NCBI GenBank assembly: GCA_031406575.1
Contig: JANOHP010000029.1
Span: 1-28,990 of the forward strand
Direction of reading: 5' to 3'
DNA length: 28,990 nt
From: Ga0077555 sp031406575
Lineage (GTDB): Bacteria; Pseudomonadota; Alphaproteobacteria; Rhizobiales; Hyphomicrobiaceae
In this document: positions 1 through 8,140 of the stretch, piece by piece
Layout of the letters: the number at the start of each line of letters is the position of its first letter
Numbering within the stretch: the first letter of the stretch is position 1
Translations under genes and position numbers: made by a program
Notes under the pieces: model-generated
Seen by the model: only the letters and a program-made list of their open reading frames with translations
What the model was told of the DNA's origin: nothing
Databases searched by the model: none

Positions 1-696
1 GTAGGAACCGGCCTCAACACGCACGCCCAGTTCAGCGAGCGCGTCGCGGCCGAGGTGGCGCGCATGGCGGGCCTGCCGTTCGCGCCGGCGCCGAACAAGT
101 TCGCGGCGCTGGCCGGCCATGAGGGCCTGGTGTTCGCGCACGGCGCATTGAAGACGCTCGCGGCGGCGCTCATGAAGATAGCGAACGACGTGCGGCTGCT
201 CGCCTCCGGCCCGCGCTCCGGCATCGGCGAGATTTCGCTGCCGGAGAACGAGCCCGGCTCCTCGATCATGCCGGGCAAGGTCAATCCGACCCAGTGCGAA
301 GCTCTGACGATGGTCTGCGTGCAGGTGTTCGGCAACCACGCGGCGCTGACGTTTGCAGGCGCCTCGGGGCATTTCGAGTTGAACGTATTCAACCCGGTGA
401 TGGCCTACAACTTCCTGCAGTCGGTGCGCCTGCTGACGGACGCGGCGGTCTCCTTCACCGACAACTGCGTCGTCGGCATCGAGGCGCGCGAGGACAACAT
501 CAAAGCAGCCCTCGAGCGCTCGCTGATGCTGGTGACGGCGCTGGCGCCCAAGTACGGCTACGACATGGCCGCCAAGATCGCCAAGACGGCCCACAAGAAC
601 GGCACCACGCTGCGCGAGGAAGCACTGAAAGAAGGCATCACCCACGCCGATTTCGATGCCATCGTGCGCCCCGAGAACATGATCGGGCCAGGTTGA
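1..696 (+). CDS. fumC: Class II fumarate hydratase, 3' part
   Basis: Interconverts fumarate and L-malate in the TCA cycle; class II enzymes are iron-independent cytoplasmic homotetramers. The reading frame is open from base 1, so the N-terminal half lies outside the window; 231 residues remain of a family length near 465. The superfamily signature loop GSSIMPGKVNP, which carries the catalytic serine, is encoded around bases 256-288. The downstream GHFELNVFNPVMAYN stretch and the PENMIGPG C-terminus are typical of FumC rather than aspartase or argininosuccinate lyase. It ends with TGA. The next gene starts 124 bases later on the same strand, so co-transcription is possible but not shown. Identification is firm; only the missing 5' half limits the call. 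Confidence 0.95.
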   Translation, partial: VGTGLNTHAQFSERVAAEVARMAGLPFAPAPNKFAALAGHEGLVFAHGALKTLAAALMKIANDVRLLASGPRSGIGEISLPENEPGSSIMPGKVNPTQCEALTMVCVQVFGNHAALTFAGASGHFELNVFNPVMAYNFLQSVRLLTDAAVSFTDNCVVGIEAREDNIKAALERSLMLVTALAPKYGYDMAAKIAKTAHKNGTTLREEALKEGITHADFDAIVRPENMIGPG

Positions 697-771
697 GGGG
701 GGAGCGCCAATCGGTCGCCTCCGGATCGCGAGGCACCGCGCCGCCTTGAGGCAAAGCGCGGTCGGCTGTAT

Positions 772-783
772 GGGTGCGCACCC
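772..783. promoter_or_regulatory. Perfect 12-bp palindrome upstream of the NDUFA9-like gene
   Basis: GGGTGCGCACCC is a perfect palindrome 37 bases before the ATG at 821, in the short spacer after fumC. It could be an operator or chance in GC-rich DNA; no regulator gene is nearby. Confidence 0.2.
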
Positions 784-820
784 CACGGGCGATGCGACGT
801 CAACGAAAAGGTCGAGGACA

Positions 821-1804
821 ATGGCGGTACGACGCGAGGATGGCGCTCTGGTCACGGTCTTCGGTGGCTCGGGGTTCGTCGGCCGGCATGTGGTGCGCGA
901 ACTGGCTCGCCAGGGGTACAGGGTGCGCGTCGCGGTTCGCAGGCCCGATCTCGCGGGGCATTTGCAACCCATGGGCGTCGTGGGGCAAATCCATGCGGTG
1001 CAGGCGAACCTGCGCTATCCGGAGTCGCTGGCAGCAGCCGTCGATGGCGCCCACGCGGTCATCAATCTGGTCGGCATTCTGGGCAAGACCGGCGCCCAGA
1101 CCTTCGATAGCGTGCATGCACAGGGCGCCCGTGCGGTCGCACAGGCTGCGAAGCGCGCAGGCGCCAAGCACCTCGTGCAGATCTCCGCCATCGGCGCCGA
1201 TCCGAAGTCTGCTGGACACTACGGGCGCAGCAAAGCCGCAGGCGAAGCGGGCGTGCTCGCGGAATTTCCCGAGGCCGTCATTTTGCGTCCCTCGATCGTC
1301 TTCGGTCCGGAGGATTCGTTCTTCAATCGCTTCGCGCGGCTGGCGCGGCTGGCGCCGTTCCTGCCGCTGATCGGTGGTGGCCGCTCGCGCTTCCAGCCCG
1401 TCTATGTCGGCGATCTGGCGCTGGCGATCGTGGCGGCCGTCAATGGGCACGCGCGGCCCGGCACCGTCTATGAACTGGGCGGACCTGAAGTGGTGACGTT
1501 CGCGAAGCTGCTCGAGCGCACGCAGGAGTGGGCGGGACGGAATCGCCGCACGATCAACCTGCCGTTCAGCATTGCAAAATTCGTGGCGACCGTGACGGCG
1601 ATCCTGCCGTCGGGACTGCGGCCACTCACGGTCGATCAGGTGCGCATGCTGCAGGTGGACAACACCGTCAGCCAAGCCGCCGTCAATGATGAGCGCTCGC
1701 TCGCCGGACTCGGCATCACGGCGCCGCAGGGCATGGCCGCGATCGTACCGGCCTATCTCGAGCAGTACCGGCCGAAGGGGCAGTATTCGCATTATCGGGG
1801 GTGA
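821..1804 (+). CDS. NDUFA9-like NAD(P)-binding protein (complex I-associated atypical SDR)
   Basis: Atypical short-chain dehydrogenase of the bacterial family related to mitochondrial complex I subunit NDUFA9. The 327-residue product opens with a Rossmann glycine motif GGSGFVG (residues 15-21) and has an intact YxxxK motif (Y134, K138). The segment following the FGPEDSFFNRFARLA stretch is characteristic of this family. I chose ATG 821 because GAGG lies just upstream and the glycine motif then falls at the usual distance from the N-terminus; the frame is open to a TTG at 746, but that extension is low-complexity. Bacterial members have no firmly established substrate; they are linked to quinone or respiratory-complex metabolism by homology only. 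It follows fumC in the same direction. Confidence 0.85.
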   Translation: MAVRREDGALVTVFGGSGFVGRHVVRELARQGYRVRVAVRRPDLAGHLQPMGVVGQIHAVQANLRYPESLAAAVDGAHAVINLVGILGKTGAQTFDSVHAQGARAVAQAAKRAGAKHLVQISAIGADPKSAGHYGRSKAAGEAGVLAEFPEAVILRPSIVFGPEDSFFNRFARLARLAPFLPLIGGGRSRFQPVYVGDLALAIVAAVNGHARPGTVYELGGPEVVTFAKLLERTQEWAGRNRRTINLPFSIAKFVATVTAILPSGLRPLTVDQVRMLQVDNTVSQAAVNDERSLAGLGITAPQGMAAIVPAYLEQYRPKGQYSHYRG

Positions 1805-1837
1805 TGAGGATCGGTCGCGGCGCCCGATGCGGTCCGC

Positions 1838-2599
1838 TCAGAGCGTCAAACCGCCATCGACCACGATCGTCTGCCCCGTTACCATGGCGGCGTTGAAGCC
1901 CAAGAACGTGATTACTTCGGCAATGTCGTCGGTGGTGCAGCGCCGTTTCAACGCGGCACTCTCGATGGAGGCACGGCGCTGTTCCTCGGTCCACTCGACC
2001 ATCCACGTGGAATCGACGGCGCCGGGCGCCACCGCATTGACGCGGACATCGGGTCCGAGGGCACGGGCGAGGTTCTGCGTCAGGCTGACGACGCCTGCTT
2101 TCGTGGCGGCATAGGCGAGGCTCGAACCGGCATACCCCAGGCCCGCGATCGACGCCGTGTTGACGATGGCGCCGCGCGCGGCTTTCAGCGCGGGTGCCGC
2201 GGCCTTCGCGCCCCGAAAGACACCGATGAGGTTGACCTCGAGCAGCGTGTGCCACAGGTCTTCAGTGATGAGATCGCGCTCGTGCGGTTCGATCTTGCGC
2301 TGGGTGCCGGGGGTGCCGGCGTTGGACACGAGGAGGTCGAGACGTCCCAGGCTCTGGATCGCCGTGGCGATCATGCGTTCGGCATCGCCCGCCGCGCCCA
2401 CATTGCCGGGCGCGGGGATCGCGTCGATGCCCTGGCCCTTCAATTGGTCGATGACCTTCGGGCCGCGCGCATCGTCGGGCAGGAAGTTGATCGCGACTTT
2501 GGCACCGTTGCGGCCGAGCATGGCGGCAGTGGCGAGACCTTTGCCGGAGGCGGCACCCGTGACGAGCGCCGTTTTACCTTTCAGATCATAGCGAAGCAT
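1838..2599 (-). CDS. SDR family NAD(P)-dependent oxidoreductase
   Basis: Classical short-chain dehydrogenase of 253 residues. It has the cofactor motif TGAASGKG (14-21), NAG (93-95), the structural Asn (N123) and the catalytic Ser-Tyr-Lys set (S150, Y163, K167 in YAATK). The C-terminal GQTIVVDGGLTL is the usual end of the family. Two ATGs lie close together at 2605 and 2599; GGAG sits about 2 bases before the first and 7 before the second, so 2599 is preferred. The substrate cannot be read from sequence; 3-oxoacyl-ACP or sugar/alcohol dehydrogenase roles are possible. It converges with the NDUFA9-like gene (33 bases between stops) and diverges from the SGNH hydrolase gene. Confidence 0.9.
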   Translation of the reverse strand: MLRYDLKGKTALVTGAASGKGLATAAMLGRNGAKVAINFLPDDARGPKVIDQLKGQGIDAIPAPGNVGAAGDAERMIATAIQSLGRLDLLVSNAGTPGTQRKIEPHERDLITEDLWHTLLEVNLIGVFRGAKAAAPALKAARGAIVNTASIAGLGYAGSSLAYAATKAGVVSLTQNLARALGPDVRVNAVAPGAVDSTWMVEWTEEQRRASIESAALKRRCTTDDIAEVITFLGFNAAMVTGQTIVVDGGLTL

Positions 2600-2813
2600 G
2601 TGCATTCTCCGACGTGCCGGGCAAGGCCTGCCCAGATGAGGGTCGAGCCTCGCGAGACGGGTGCCTGACCTACGGATGCAGGCCAAGCATGCCCAGACCA
2701 TAGTGGATCGGCGACCAGAAATGGTGGGTTGCACGAGATCGGTCGCTCTCCTTACACTCGGAATATCACTTTCTCAATGCATTGCCATTCATCCCGCGAG
2801 TGGAGGAATTTCG

Positions 2814-3353
2814 GTGGCTGCAAGAATGAAACCCGGATCTGTAGTGGCGGTGTTTTTGGTTCTCTGCGACGTATCACTGTCATTGGCGGCCGAGGTGGTG
2901 GCGCTCGGCGCCAGCAATACCGAGGGACGTGGCCGGGGCAGCACACCGGACGGCGTATCGCGAGAACAAGCTTACCCAGCGCAACTTCAGCGGCTACTGG
3001 CGTCCAGAGGATGACAGGTGCAAATTACCAATGCCGGAATTGCTGGCGACACTACTTACGGTATGTTGACGCGGCTGTCTGGGGTCATTGCCAAGGATAC
3101 GCGCGTTGTCATTCTCCAGCCCGGCGGCAATGATGCCCGCCGCGGAGAAGGTGGTGCGACACAATCCAATATTGCCGAAATCCGTCGCCGATTGTCACAG
3201 CAGAATATTTCCGTCGTTATCCTGGACCAGTTGGGTAAAATCGCACCCCAGCACCGATTGCCCGACGGCCAACATTTCAGCGCCGCAGGCCATGCCGCGT
3301 TCGCGGCCAATCTGGCGCCGCGCGTTACTGCTGCTGGGGCTTGCAAGAGATAG
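2814..3353 (+). pseudogene. SGNH/GDSL hydrolase (arylesterase/TesA-like), interrupted by in-frame TGA
   Basis: Secreted or periplasmic lipase/esterase of the SGNH fold. The GTG at 2814 has GGAGG seven bases upstream and opens a signal peptide (hydrophobic run about residues 9-25, likely cut after SLA). Block I reads VALGASNTEG with Ser34 as nucleophile; GASN instead of GDSL is seen in a known subgroup. After TGA at 3012-3014 (codon 67) the same frame continues with ITNAGIAGDTT, the block III motif PGGND (N106) and the catalytic DGQH (D151, H154). Everything else expected for the family is present, so a single nonsense change is the simplest reading. An aromatic residue often sits at that position, so TGG to TGA would suffice. 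Restart at the GTG at 3018 would lack the nucleophile. The gene looks less GC-rich than its neighbours. Confidence 0.8.
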
Positions 3354-3440
3354 ATTGCGGTTATCACGGCCGCTTGGCCCGTTGGAACTCAGCTGCGGCG
3401 GACGAGGTCAGCCCACCGAAACGTCCTCATCGAGACGCGA

Positions 3441-3466
3441 TCGCCTGAAGGCTCGACCTCAGGCGA
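3441..3466. other. Inverted repeat across the soxZ stop codon
   Basis: TCGCCTGA and TCAGGCGA form perfect 8-bp arms around a 10-base loop, and the right arm covers the soxZ TGA. It could stabilise or end the soxYZ transcript, but no T-run follows on the minus strand, so it is not a canonical terminator. Confidence 0.35.
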
Positions 3467-3812
3467 CGACGTTGAGTTTCATCTTCTCCGCCACCGTAGT
3501 GCCTGCATCGTCCGTCCAGGTAAACGCGAATTCGCCGGGGCCGGGAACTTTGAAGTGGAACGCGAGGTAGGGATTGGCGGCCGTGCCGGGATGCAGGCTG
3601 GCCTTGAAGAACTCCTGCCCGTCGAAACTGGCGACGAACGCATGGATGATGTCGCGCGGCACGGTCACGCCATCGGCGCCTCTGCGCTGCCCGGTTTCCA
3701 TGACGTGCGTGATCAACGTTTTGATCTCGATGACGTCGCCCGCCTTGGCGTTCTCGGGCAGCTTGATGCGCGGCTTGGTCGTCATCGGTTTTTCGCTCCG
3801 GGCTCCGGACAT
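3459..3812 (-). CDS. soxZ: Thiosulfate-oxidation carrier complex protein SoxZ
   Basis: SoxZ pairs with SoxY in the periplasm; SoxY bears the sulfur intermediates and SoxZ supports the complex. The protein has no signal peptide, as expected, because SoxZ is co-exported with the Tat-targeted SoxY. Family features include KPRIKLPENAKAGDVIEI near the N-terminus, the HVMETGQRR stretch and the FTWTDDAG segment near the C-terminus. The ATG at 3812 lies 3 bases after the soxY stop and has GGAGG seven bases upstream (within the end of soxY), giving 117 residues. A second ATG at 3785 would give 108 residues, closer to many family members, but has a weaker GGAG site. It is clearly an operon with soxY. 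Confidence 0.93.
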   Translation of the reverse strand: MSGARSEKPMTTKPRIKLPENAKAGDVIEIKTLITHVMETGQRRGADGVTVPRDIIHAFVASFDGQEFFKASLHPGTAANPYLAFHFKVPGPGEFAFTWTDDAGTTVAEKMKLNVVA

Positions 3813-3815
3813 GGC

Positions 3816-4298
3816 TCAGCCTCCACACCCGCCGATGGTCACCTTCACCATGCGACGGCCGATCAGAAATTGCCCGGTCGACAGTTCCGCCACCGCGACC
3901 ACGGCCTGCGAGCGCGCCAAGCGCATGCGGCTCGAGACCTGAGCTTTTCCGGATGCGGGTGTGAACTGGAACGATGCCACACCGGGGAGTGGATTGCCCG
4001 CTGCCAGGATGTGCACTGCCTTGACGTGATCCGCCGCTGTCATGGGACTGTCGACGAGAACCGAGTAGGGCACCGTATTGCCGCTTTCGGCCGTGTCCGG
4101 CACCTCGAATTTTATGCGATTTTCCACGGGCTTGGCGTCGCCGAGGATTTTCGCGAGCGCAACGACGAAGCCATTGGGACCGTTGCCTTGGGCGCTGGCG
4201 CCGCCGATCCCAAAAAGCCCCAGGATTGCCGCGCCCGACGCCGCACCGACCAGCACGTCGCGGCGGGCAATGACTTGGATGGACCGTAGTGTGCGCAT
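3816..4298 (-). CDS. soxY: Thiosulfate-oxidation carrier protein SoxY (Tat-exported)
   Basis: Carrier protein that holds thiosulfate-derived sulfur on a C-terminal cysteine during Sox oxidation. The 160-residue protein starts with a twin-arginine signal (R12-R13-D-V-L followed by an alanine/glycine-rich hydrophobic run, probable cleavage after ASA). It ends in GGCGG, the flexible arm with the sulfur-binding Cys158. The ATG at 4298 has AGGAGG 4 bases upstream. It is first in the soxYZ pair and diverges from the FccB/SoxF gene across a 217-base gap containing an inverted repeat. soxXA, soxB and soxCD are absent from the window, so these genes may lie elsewhere or the organism may have only a partial pathway. 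Confidence 0.95.
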   Translation of the reverse strand: MRTLRSIQVIARRDVLVGAASGAAILGLFGIGGASAQGNGPNGFVVALAKILGDAKPVENRIKFEVPDTAESGNTVPYSVLVDSPMTAADHVKAVHILAAGNPLPGVASFQFTPASGKAQVSSRMRLARSQAVVAVAELSTGQFLIGRRMVKVTIGGCGG

Positions 4299-4401
4299 CG
4301 CCCCTCCTGTGGAGCCGGCAGGTCATGGGGAGGTTTTATGACTAGGTTACGTTCGCTCGCCCTACCATAGCCACGACCGTCAATTCAAATTACGGTGACG
4401 T

Positions 4402-4429
4402 CATGCGGGATGGATGTGTCATCCGCATG
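4402..4429. promoter_or_regulatory. Inverted repeat in the soxY-fccB divergent spacer, candidate operator
   Basis: CATGCGGGATG and CATCCGCATG are inverted arms (one bulged G) around a 7-base centre. It is overlapped at the left by a perfect TGACGTCA palindrome at 4396-4403. It lies 104 bases from soxY and 87 from the fccB start, where one regulator could control both. A SoxR-type repressor is the usual control of sox genes, but the match to its site is not established here. Confidence 0.4.
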
Positions 4430-4515
4430 GTCGATTAGGCGCAATGTGATAATATTCCGCTTCGGCACCGCCGGCGGGCGAGCAGATGACCAAAAAAAAC
4501 GCAAGGGGAAACGAA

Positions 4516-5853
4516 ATGACGACGATATCGCGACGCAATTTCGGCAAGCTTTCGGCAGGGGCCGCGGCTGTTTCTCTCACATCGATGGCCGGGGCCACAT
4601 TCGCGATCGCGCAAGCCCTACCCAAAGTGGTGATTGTCGGGGGCGGCGCGGGTGGCGCGACGGTCGCGCACTATCTCGTCAAGGACCGCAAGCCGTCCGA
4701 TCCCAAGCTCGACATTACGGTGATCGAGGCCAATCCGGTTTACTCGACGTCATTCTTCTCCAACCTCTATCTGGGCGGCCTGCGGACACTGGAGAGTCTC
4801 GACCACGGCTATGACGGCCTGCGCAAACTGGGCATCCGCGTGGTGCACGATTTCGTCATCGATGTCGATCCAGTGGCGAAGACCGTGAAGACGCGCGGTG
4901 GCCGGTCCTTCGCCTACGATCGCCTCGTGCTCTCGCCCGGCATCGACATCAAGCACGACACCGTTCCGGGCTACAGCGCGGCGTTGGAAGCGCAGTTCCC
5001 GCACGCCTACACCACGTCAGCCAAAGGCAAACGCGACCTGAAGCGGGTTCTCGATGCGATGCCGGCCGGCGGCACGTTCGCCATGATCATGCCCGCCGGC
5101 GCATTCCGCTGCCCGCCTGGACCATACGAGCGCGCCTGCATGATCGCGCACTACCTCAAGACGAAGAAACCCAAATCCAAGCTCGTCATCCTCGACGCCA
5201 AGAAAGCGTTCTCGAAACAAGCTGTATTCATGGAAGGCTTCGAGCGGCACTACAAGGACATCGTCGAGATGAACCTGTCGACCGACATCGATGATTATTC
5301 GGTGACGGCATTCGACGCCAAGGCGCGTGAGATCACGACGAAAGCGGGCAAGAAGGTGAAGTTCGCTGCCGCCAACGTCATTCCCGGTCAACGCGCGGGC
5401 GAAGTCGCCATGAAGGCCGGCGCCACCAAGGGTGATTGGGTGCCAATCAATCCAGAGACGTTTGCGGCGACCGAGCAAAAGGACATCTACGTCGTGGGTG
5501 ATGCGACGATCGCCGATCCGATGCCGAAATCCGCCTTCTCGGCCAACAGTCAGGCCAAGGTGGTGGCGACCAGCATTCTGGCCGCGCTCGCCAAAGGCGA
5601 GACGTTCCCGGCGCGCTATCGCAACACGTGCTGGTCATTGGTGGCGCCCGACGACTGCATCAAAGTGGGCGCCAATTACGCGCCCAAGGACGGCAAGCTC
5701 GAAGCCTCCGGCGCATTCGTCTCGCAAAAAGGCGAGGACGCGGCCCTGCGCAAACAGAACTATGCGGAGAGCATCGGTTGGTATGCAGGCATCACGACCG
5801 ACATGACCGCCAAAGCCGCGCCCTCGCCAACTCCGGCGAAGAAGGCTGGGTGA
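4516..5853 (+). CDS. FAD-dependent sulfide dehydrogenase flavoprotein (FccB/SoxF type)
   Basis: Periplasmic flavoprotein of the flavocytochrome c sulfide dehydrogenase family. The start at ATG 4516 is favoured by AGGGGA about 6 bases upstream; an in-frame ATG at 4486 would add 10 residues before the Tat motif. Residues 5-9 (SRRNF) with the following hydrophobic run form a twin-arginine signal. GGGAGG at 42-47 binds the FAD ADP moiety, and VVGDA at 327-331 is the second FAD motif. Cysteines at 199 (FRCPPGPYERA) and 372 (NTCWSLV) match the redox-active pair of the family. FccB oxidises sulfide and passes electrons to a cytochrome c subunit; Paracoccus SoxF is reported to reactivate SoxYZ. The divergent soxYZ supports the SoxF role. 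No fccA/soxE cytochrome gene is adjacent. Confidence 0.9.
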   Translation: MTTISRRNFGKLSAGAAAVSLTSMAGATFAIAQALPKVVIVGGGAGGATVAHYLVKDRKPSDPKLDITVIEANPVYSTSFFSNLYLGGLRTLESLDHGYDGLRKLGIRVVHDFVIDVDPVAKTVKTRGGRSFAYDRLVLSPGIDIKHDTVPGYSAALEAQFPHAYTTSAKGKRDLKRVLDAMPAGGTFAMIMPAGAFRCPPGPYERACMIAHYLKTKKPKSKLVILDAKKAFSKQAVFMEGFERHYKDIVEMNLSTDIDDYSVTAFDAKAREITTKAGKKVKFAAANVIPGQRAGEVAMKAGATKGDWVPINPETFAATEQKDIYVVGDATIADPMPKSAFSANSQAKVVATSILAALAKGETFPARYRNTCWSLVAPDDCIKVGANYAPKDGKLEASGAFVSQKGEDAALRKQNYAESIGWYAGITTDMTAKAAPSPTPAKKAG

Positions 5854-6086
5854 GAGGTGGCGCGGATGGCGCGACGTAGGGCTAGAGTCGAGGAGTGGAA
5901 ACGGAGCGCGGTCAACCGATCCCACCACCGCGCCAGTCCTCGAGCCTACCCTACGGTCGGAGTGACGGGACGCGGTCGCCAAAGACGCCATCATTAACGC
6001 GATCTTTGCCAACTCGACGTTAAACTGTGACCCAGAATCGAACCTGGCCCAGTCGAGAGCGGTCGACTGCGGCGGAGGGTGGGGCC

Positions 6087-6380
6087 ATGCAGAAATTGCT
6101 GGGGTTGGTGTTGTTGAGCGCGGCCGGCAGCATGATGCTGTTGTTGGTGTGGGTCTTCGGCGCGAGCCTGCGGGCAGGAACGTTCTCCCACCGCGACATC
6201 GGCCTCGAACCGACGAGCTTCGGGCTCGGCGTGCTGGCGGCGCTGTCGGTGGTGTGGGTGATGCAGCTCCCGTGGAAAGAGACCGCCGTCGCCATTCTCG
6301 ACTCGCTCAAACGCGGCGGGCGCAACGCGGCGCTGCTGGTGCTGGCGGCCGGGTTTGCCAGCGTTCTGCTGCTGCGCTGA
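6087..6380 (+). CDS. Small membrane protein of unknown function
   Basis: A 97-residue protein I do not recognise. ATG 6087 has GGAGG eight bases upstream; the frame extends further 5' without a good start. Three hydrophobic segments are visible: about residues 3-26 (rich in Leu and Met), 45-61 and 79-96. The intervening SHRDIGLEPTSFGLG and QLPWKETAVAILDSLKRGGRN would form loops, the second being basic. The protein ends right at the last membrane segment. It converges with the GGT-like gene with 14 bases between stops, so it is probably a single-gene unit. The good ribosome site and clear topology support it as real. Confidence 0.65.
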   Translation: MQKLLGLVLLSAAGSMMLLLVWVFGASLRAGTFSHRDIGLEPTSFGLGVLAALSVVWVMQLPWKETAVAILDSLKRGGRNAALLVLAAGFASVLLLR

Positions 6381-6394
6381 AGCCCGATCTGCCG

Positions 6395-7993
6395 TCAGGC
6401 TGGCACGACGTAGCCGTCGCGGCGCGGATCGCACCCGCCCGTCATGACACCCGTTGCGGGATCGATGGCGATGCCCTGCATGCCGCCGACCTTCATCGTG
6501 TAGTCGCCACCCAATTCGATCTCGTGGCCGCGTTTGCGCAGGGCGTCCAGTACGTCGGGCGCGATGCGGGTTTCCGCCGTGACGAGCCGGCCATCCCACA
6601 ACCGGCCGCGCGGCGCTTCGATGGCGTCCTGAAGGGGCAACCCGAAATCGACATACTGCACCAGCGCCTGCGTCTGCGTCTGCTTGATGCCGTAACTGCC
6701 GGGCGTGCCCAACGCCAGCACGGGAGCACCATTGCGCAACGACAAGCTCGGCGACACGCACATCGGCAGTTCGCCGCCGGGTTTGGAGCGGTTGGGGCTG
6801 CCTGGCTGTACGTCGGCCCAGAACATGAAGTTGTTGAGGATGAGCCCGGTGCCCGGAACGATGACGGCCGACCCGTAGGGACTGCCGATGCTCTGCGTCA
6901 CGCACACCACGTTGCCGTCGCGATCGGCACAAGAGAACGATGTCGTGTGATGCTCGCGCTGATCGGGCTGCGGCGCCATCCACTGCTCGGTCGGCCCGGT
7001 GATCGGCTTGCCGTCGCGCACGCGCGCGCGCAGCCGCTCGATGGTGGCGTCGGCCAGCAGTTCGGCGAGCTTGGCGGGGTTGGGATTGTTGTGGGCGATG
7101 CGCTCGCCCGCCGACAGGCGAATGGCCCGCCACACCGTATCGACGTGCTCGACGCCGTTGCGCTCGAGCGATGCCAAGTCGAAGCCGTCCAGAATGCGCA
7201 GCGCCATGAGGAACTGGAAGCCCTCGCACGGCGGCGGCGGCACGTTGACCAGGAGATCGCGATATGTGGCTGTCGCGGGATCGCTCCACTGGGGCTTGAC
7301 GGCTTCCAGGTCCGCCATGCCGATGCAGCCGCCCGTCGCCTCCAAGTGCGCGACCATCGCGCGACCGAGCGCGCCACCATAGAGATAGCCCGCGCCGTTG
7401 CTCGCGATCGCCTCCAGCGTGTCGGCCAACGCTGCTTGTTTCAGCACGAAACCCGGCGCCATGCGGCCCGACCCGTCCGTGTAATTTTTCGCCCACGGCC
7501 CCCACAGATCGGGAAAGGCCGCAATCTCGGGTTCCGACGTCGACGTCTCGAAGATCGTGAAGGCGCTGATGGGAAAGCCGTCGCGGGCCAACGCGATGGC
7601 CGGCGCGAACGTCTCCTTGAAACTCAGCCGTCCATAGGCGCGCATCATCTCTGCCCAGCCGGCGAGATTGCCGGGCGCGCCGACCGACACCGGACCGCGC
7701 GCCAATTGGGTGCGCTGGCTCAGCCGATCGATGGGAAACGTCGCGGGAATGCGCGGCACGAAATTCAGCGTGCGCACGCGCTTTTCCTTGGCGATCCAGC
7801 AGGTGGCGAGACCTTGCCCCGCGAGGCTCGACATGAAGGGTTCGACGACGTTGAGAGCAGCAGCCGTCGCCACCGCCGCATCGAACGCCGTGCCGCCCTG
7901 GCCCAGAATGCGCGCCCCGGCTGCCGCTGCGTGAGGATGGGCCGCGGCCACGATGCCATTCATCGAAGAAATCGTCGGTCGTTTGCCGTCCAT
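6395..7993 (-). CDS. Gamma-glutamyltransferase family protein, no signal peptide
   Basis: Ntn-hydrolase of the GGT family, 532 residues. These proteins cleave themselves before a threonine that becomes the nucleophile, then hydrolyse or transfer gamma-glutamyl groups or related amides. The predicted cleavage site is HH-TTSFSCADRDGNVV with Thr350 as nucleophile (the E. coli enzyme has TTHYS). The N-terminal GGTAFDAAVATAAALNVVEP is the usual large-subunit start. No signal peptide is visible, unlike the secreted glutathione enzymes, so a cytoplasmic GGT-like acylase or amidase role is more likely. The ATG at 7993 gives the family-typical beginning; the ribosome site is weak. The gene is alone, followed upstream by a non-coding stretch with repeats. 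Confidence 0.88.
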   Translation of the reverse strand: MDGKRPTISSMNGIVAAAHPHAAAAGARILGQGGTAFDAAVATAAALNVVEPFMSSLAGQGLATCWIAKEKRVRTLNFVPRIPATFPIDRLSQRTQLARGPVSVGAPGNLAGWAEMMRAYGRLSFKETFAPAIALARDGFPISAFTIFETSTSEPEIAAFPDLWGPWAKNYTDGSGRMAPGFVLKQAALADTLEAIASNGAGYLYGGALGRAMVAHLEATGGCIGMADLEAVKPQWSDPATATYRDLLVNVPPPPCEGFQFLMALRILDGFDLASLERNGVEHVDTVWRAIRLSAGERIAHNNPNPAKLAELLADATIERLRARVRDGKPITGPTEQWMAPQPDQREHHTTSFSCADRDGNVVCVTQSIGSPYGSAVIVPGTGLILNNFMFWADVQPGSPNRSKPGGELPMCVSPSLSLRNGAPVLALGTPGSYGIKQTQTQALVQYVDFGLPLQDAIEAPRGRLWDGRLVTAETRIAPDVLDALRKRGHEIELGGDYTMKVGGMQGIAIDPATGVMTGGCDPRRDGYVVPA

Positions 7994-8096
7994 GTGCCAA
8001 GGCCCCGTGGTCGCTGGTCCCTTCCGATGCTAAGCGACGGGTCGACGCCCCGCTACAGCAATCGTCGAGGTCGACGAGGGAAACGAACCCTCACCA

Positions 8097-8127
8097 TGTC
8101 ATCCTCGGGACAAGCTCGAGGATGACA
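8097..8127. repeat. Intergenic palindrome, 11-bp perfect arms
   Basis: TGTCATCCTCG and CGAGGATGACA are perfect inverted arms around 9 bases. Palindromes with this TCATCCTCG/CGAGGATGA core are dispersed widely between genes in many alphaproteobacteria (general knowledge). It begins the 376-base non-coding stretch between the GGT-like and crotonase genes. Confidence 0.65.
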
Positions 8128-8140
8128 AATAATGGAGTGC

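Noticed and set aside
5994..6023. TTAACG ... CGTTAA inverted repeat before the small membrane protein gene
   Set aside because: Only 6-bp arms with an 18-base gap; too weak to call an operator or terminator.
6028..6052. tRNA T-arm-like sequence (GGTTCGATTC on the minus strand)
   Set aside because: The stem is imperfect and no anticodon arm, D-arm or matching acceptor stem could be found around it.
5994..8000. Very long minus-strand open frame (668 codons), and a plus-strand frame of similar length at 6149-8125
   Set aside because: Both are shadows of the GGT-like gene in GC-rich DNA; their products are Arg-rich, low-complexity and match no family.
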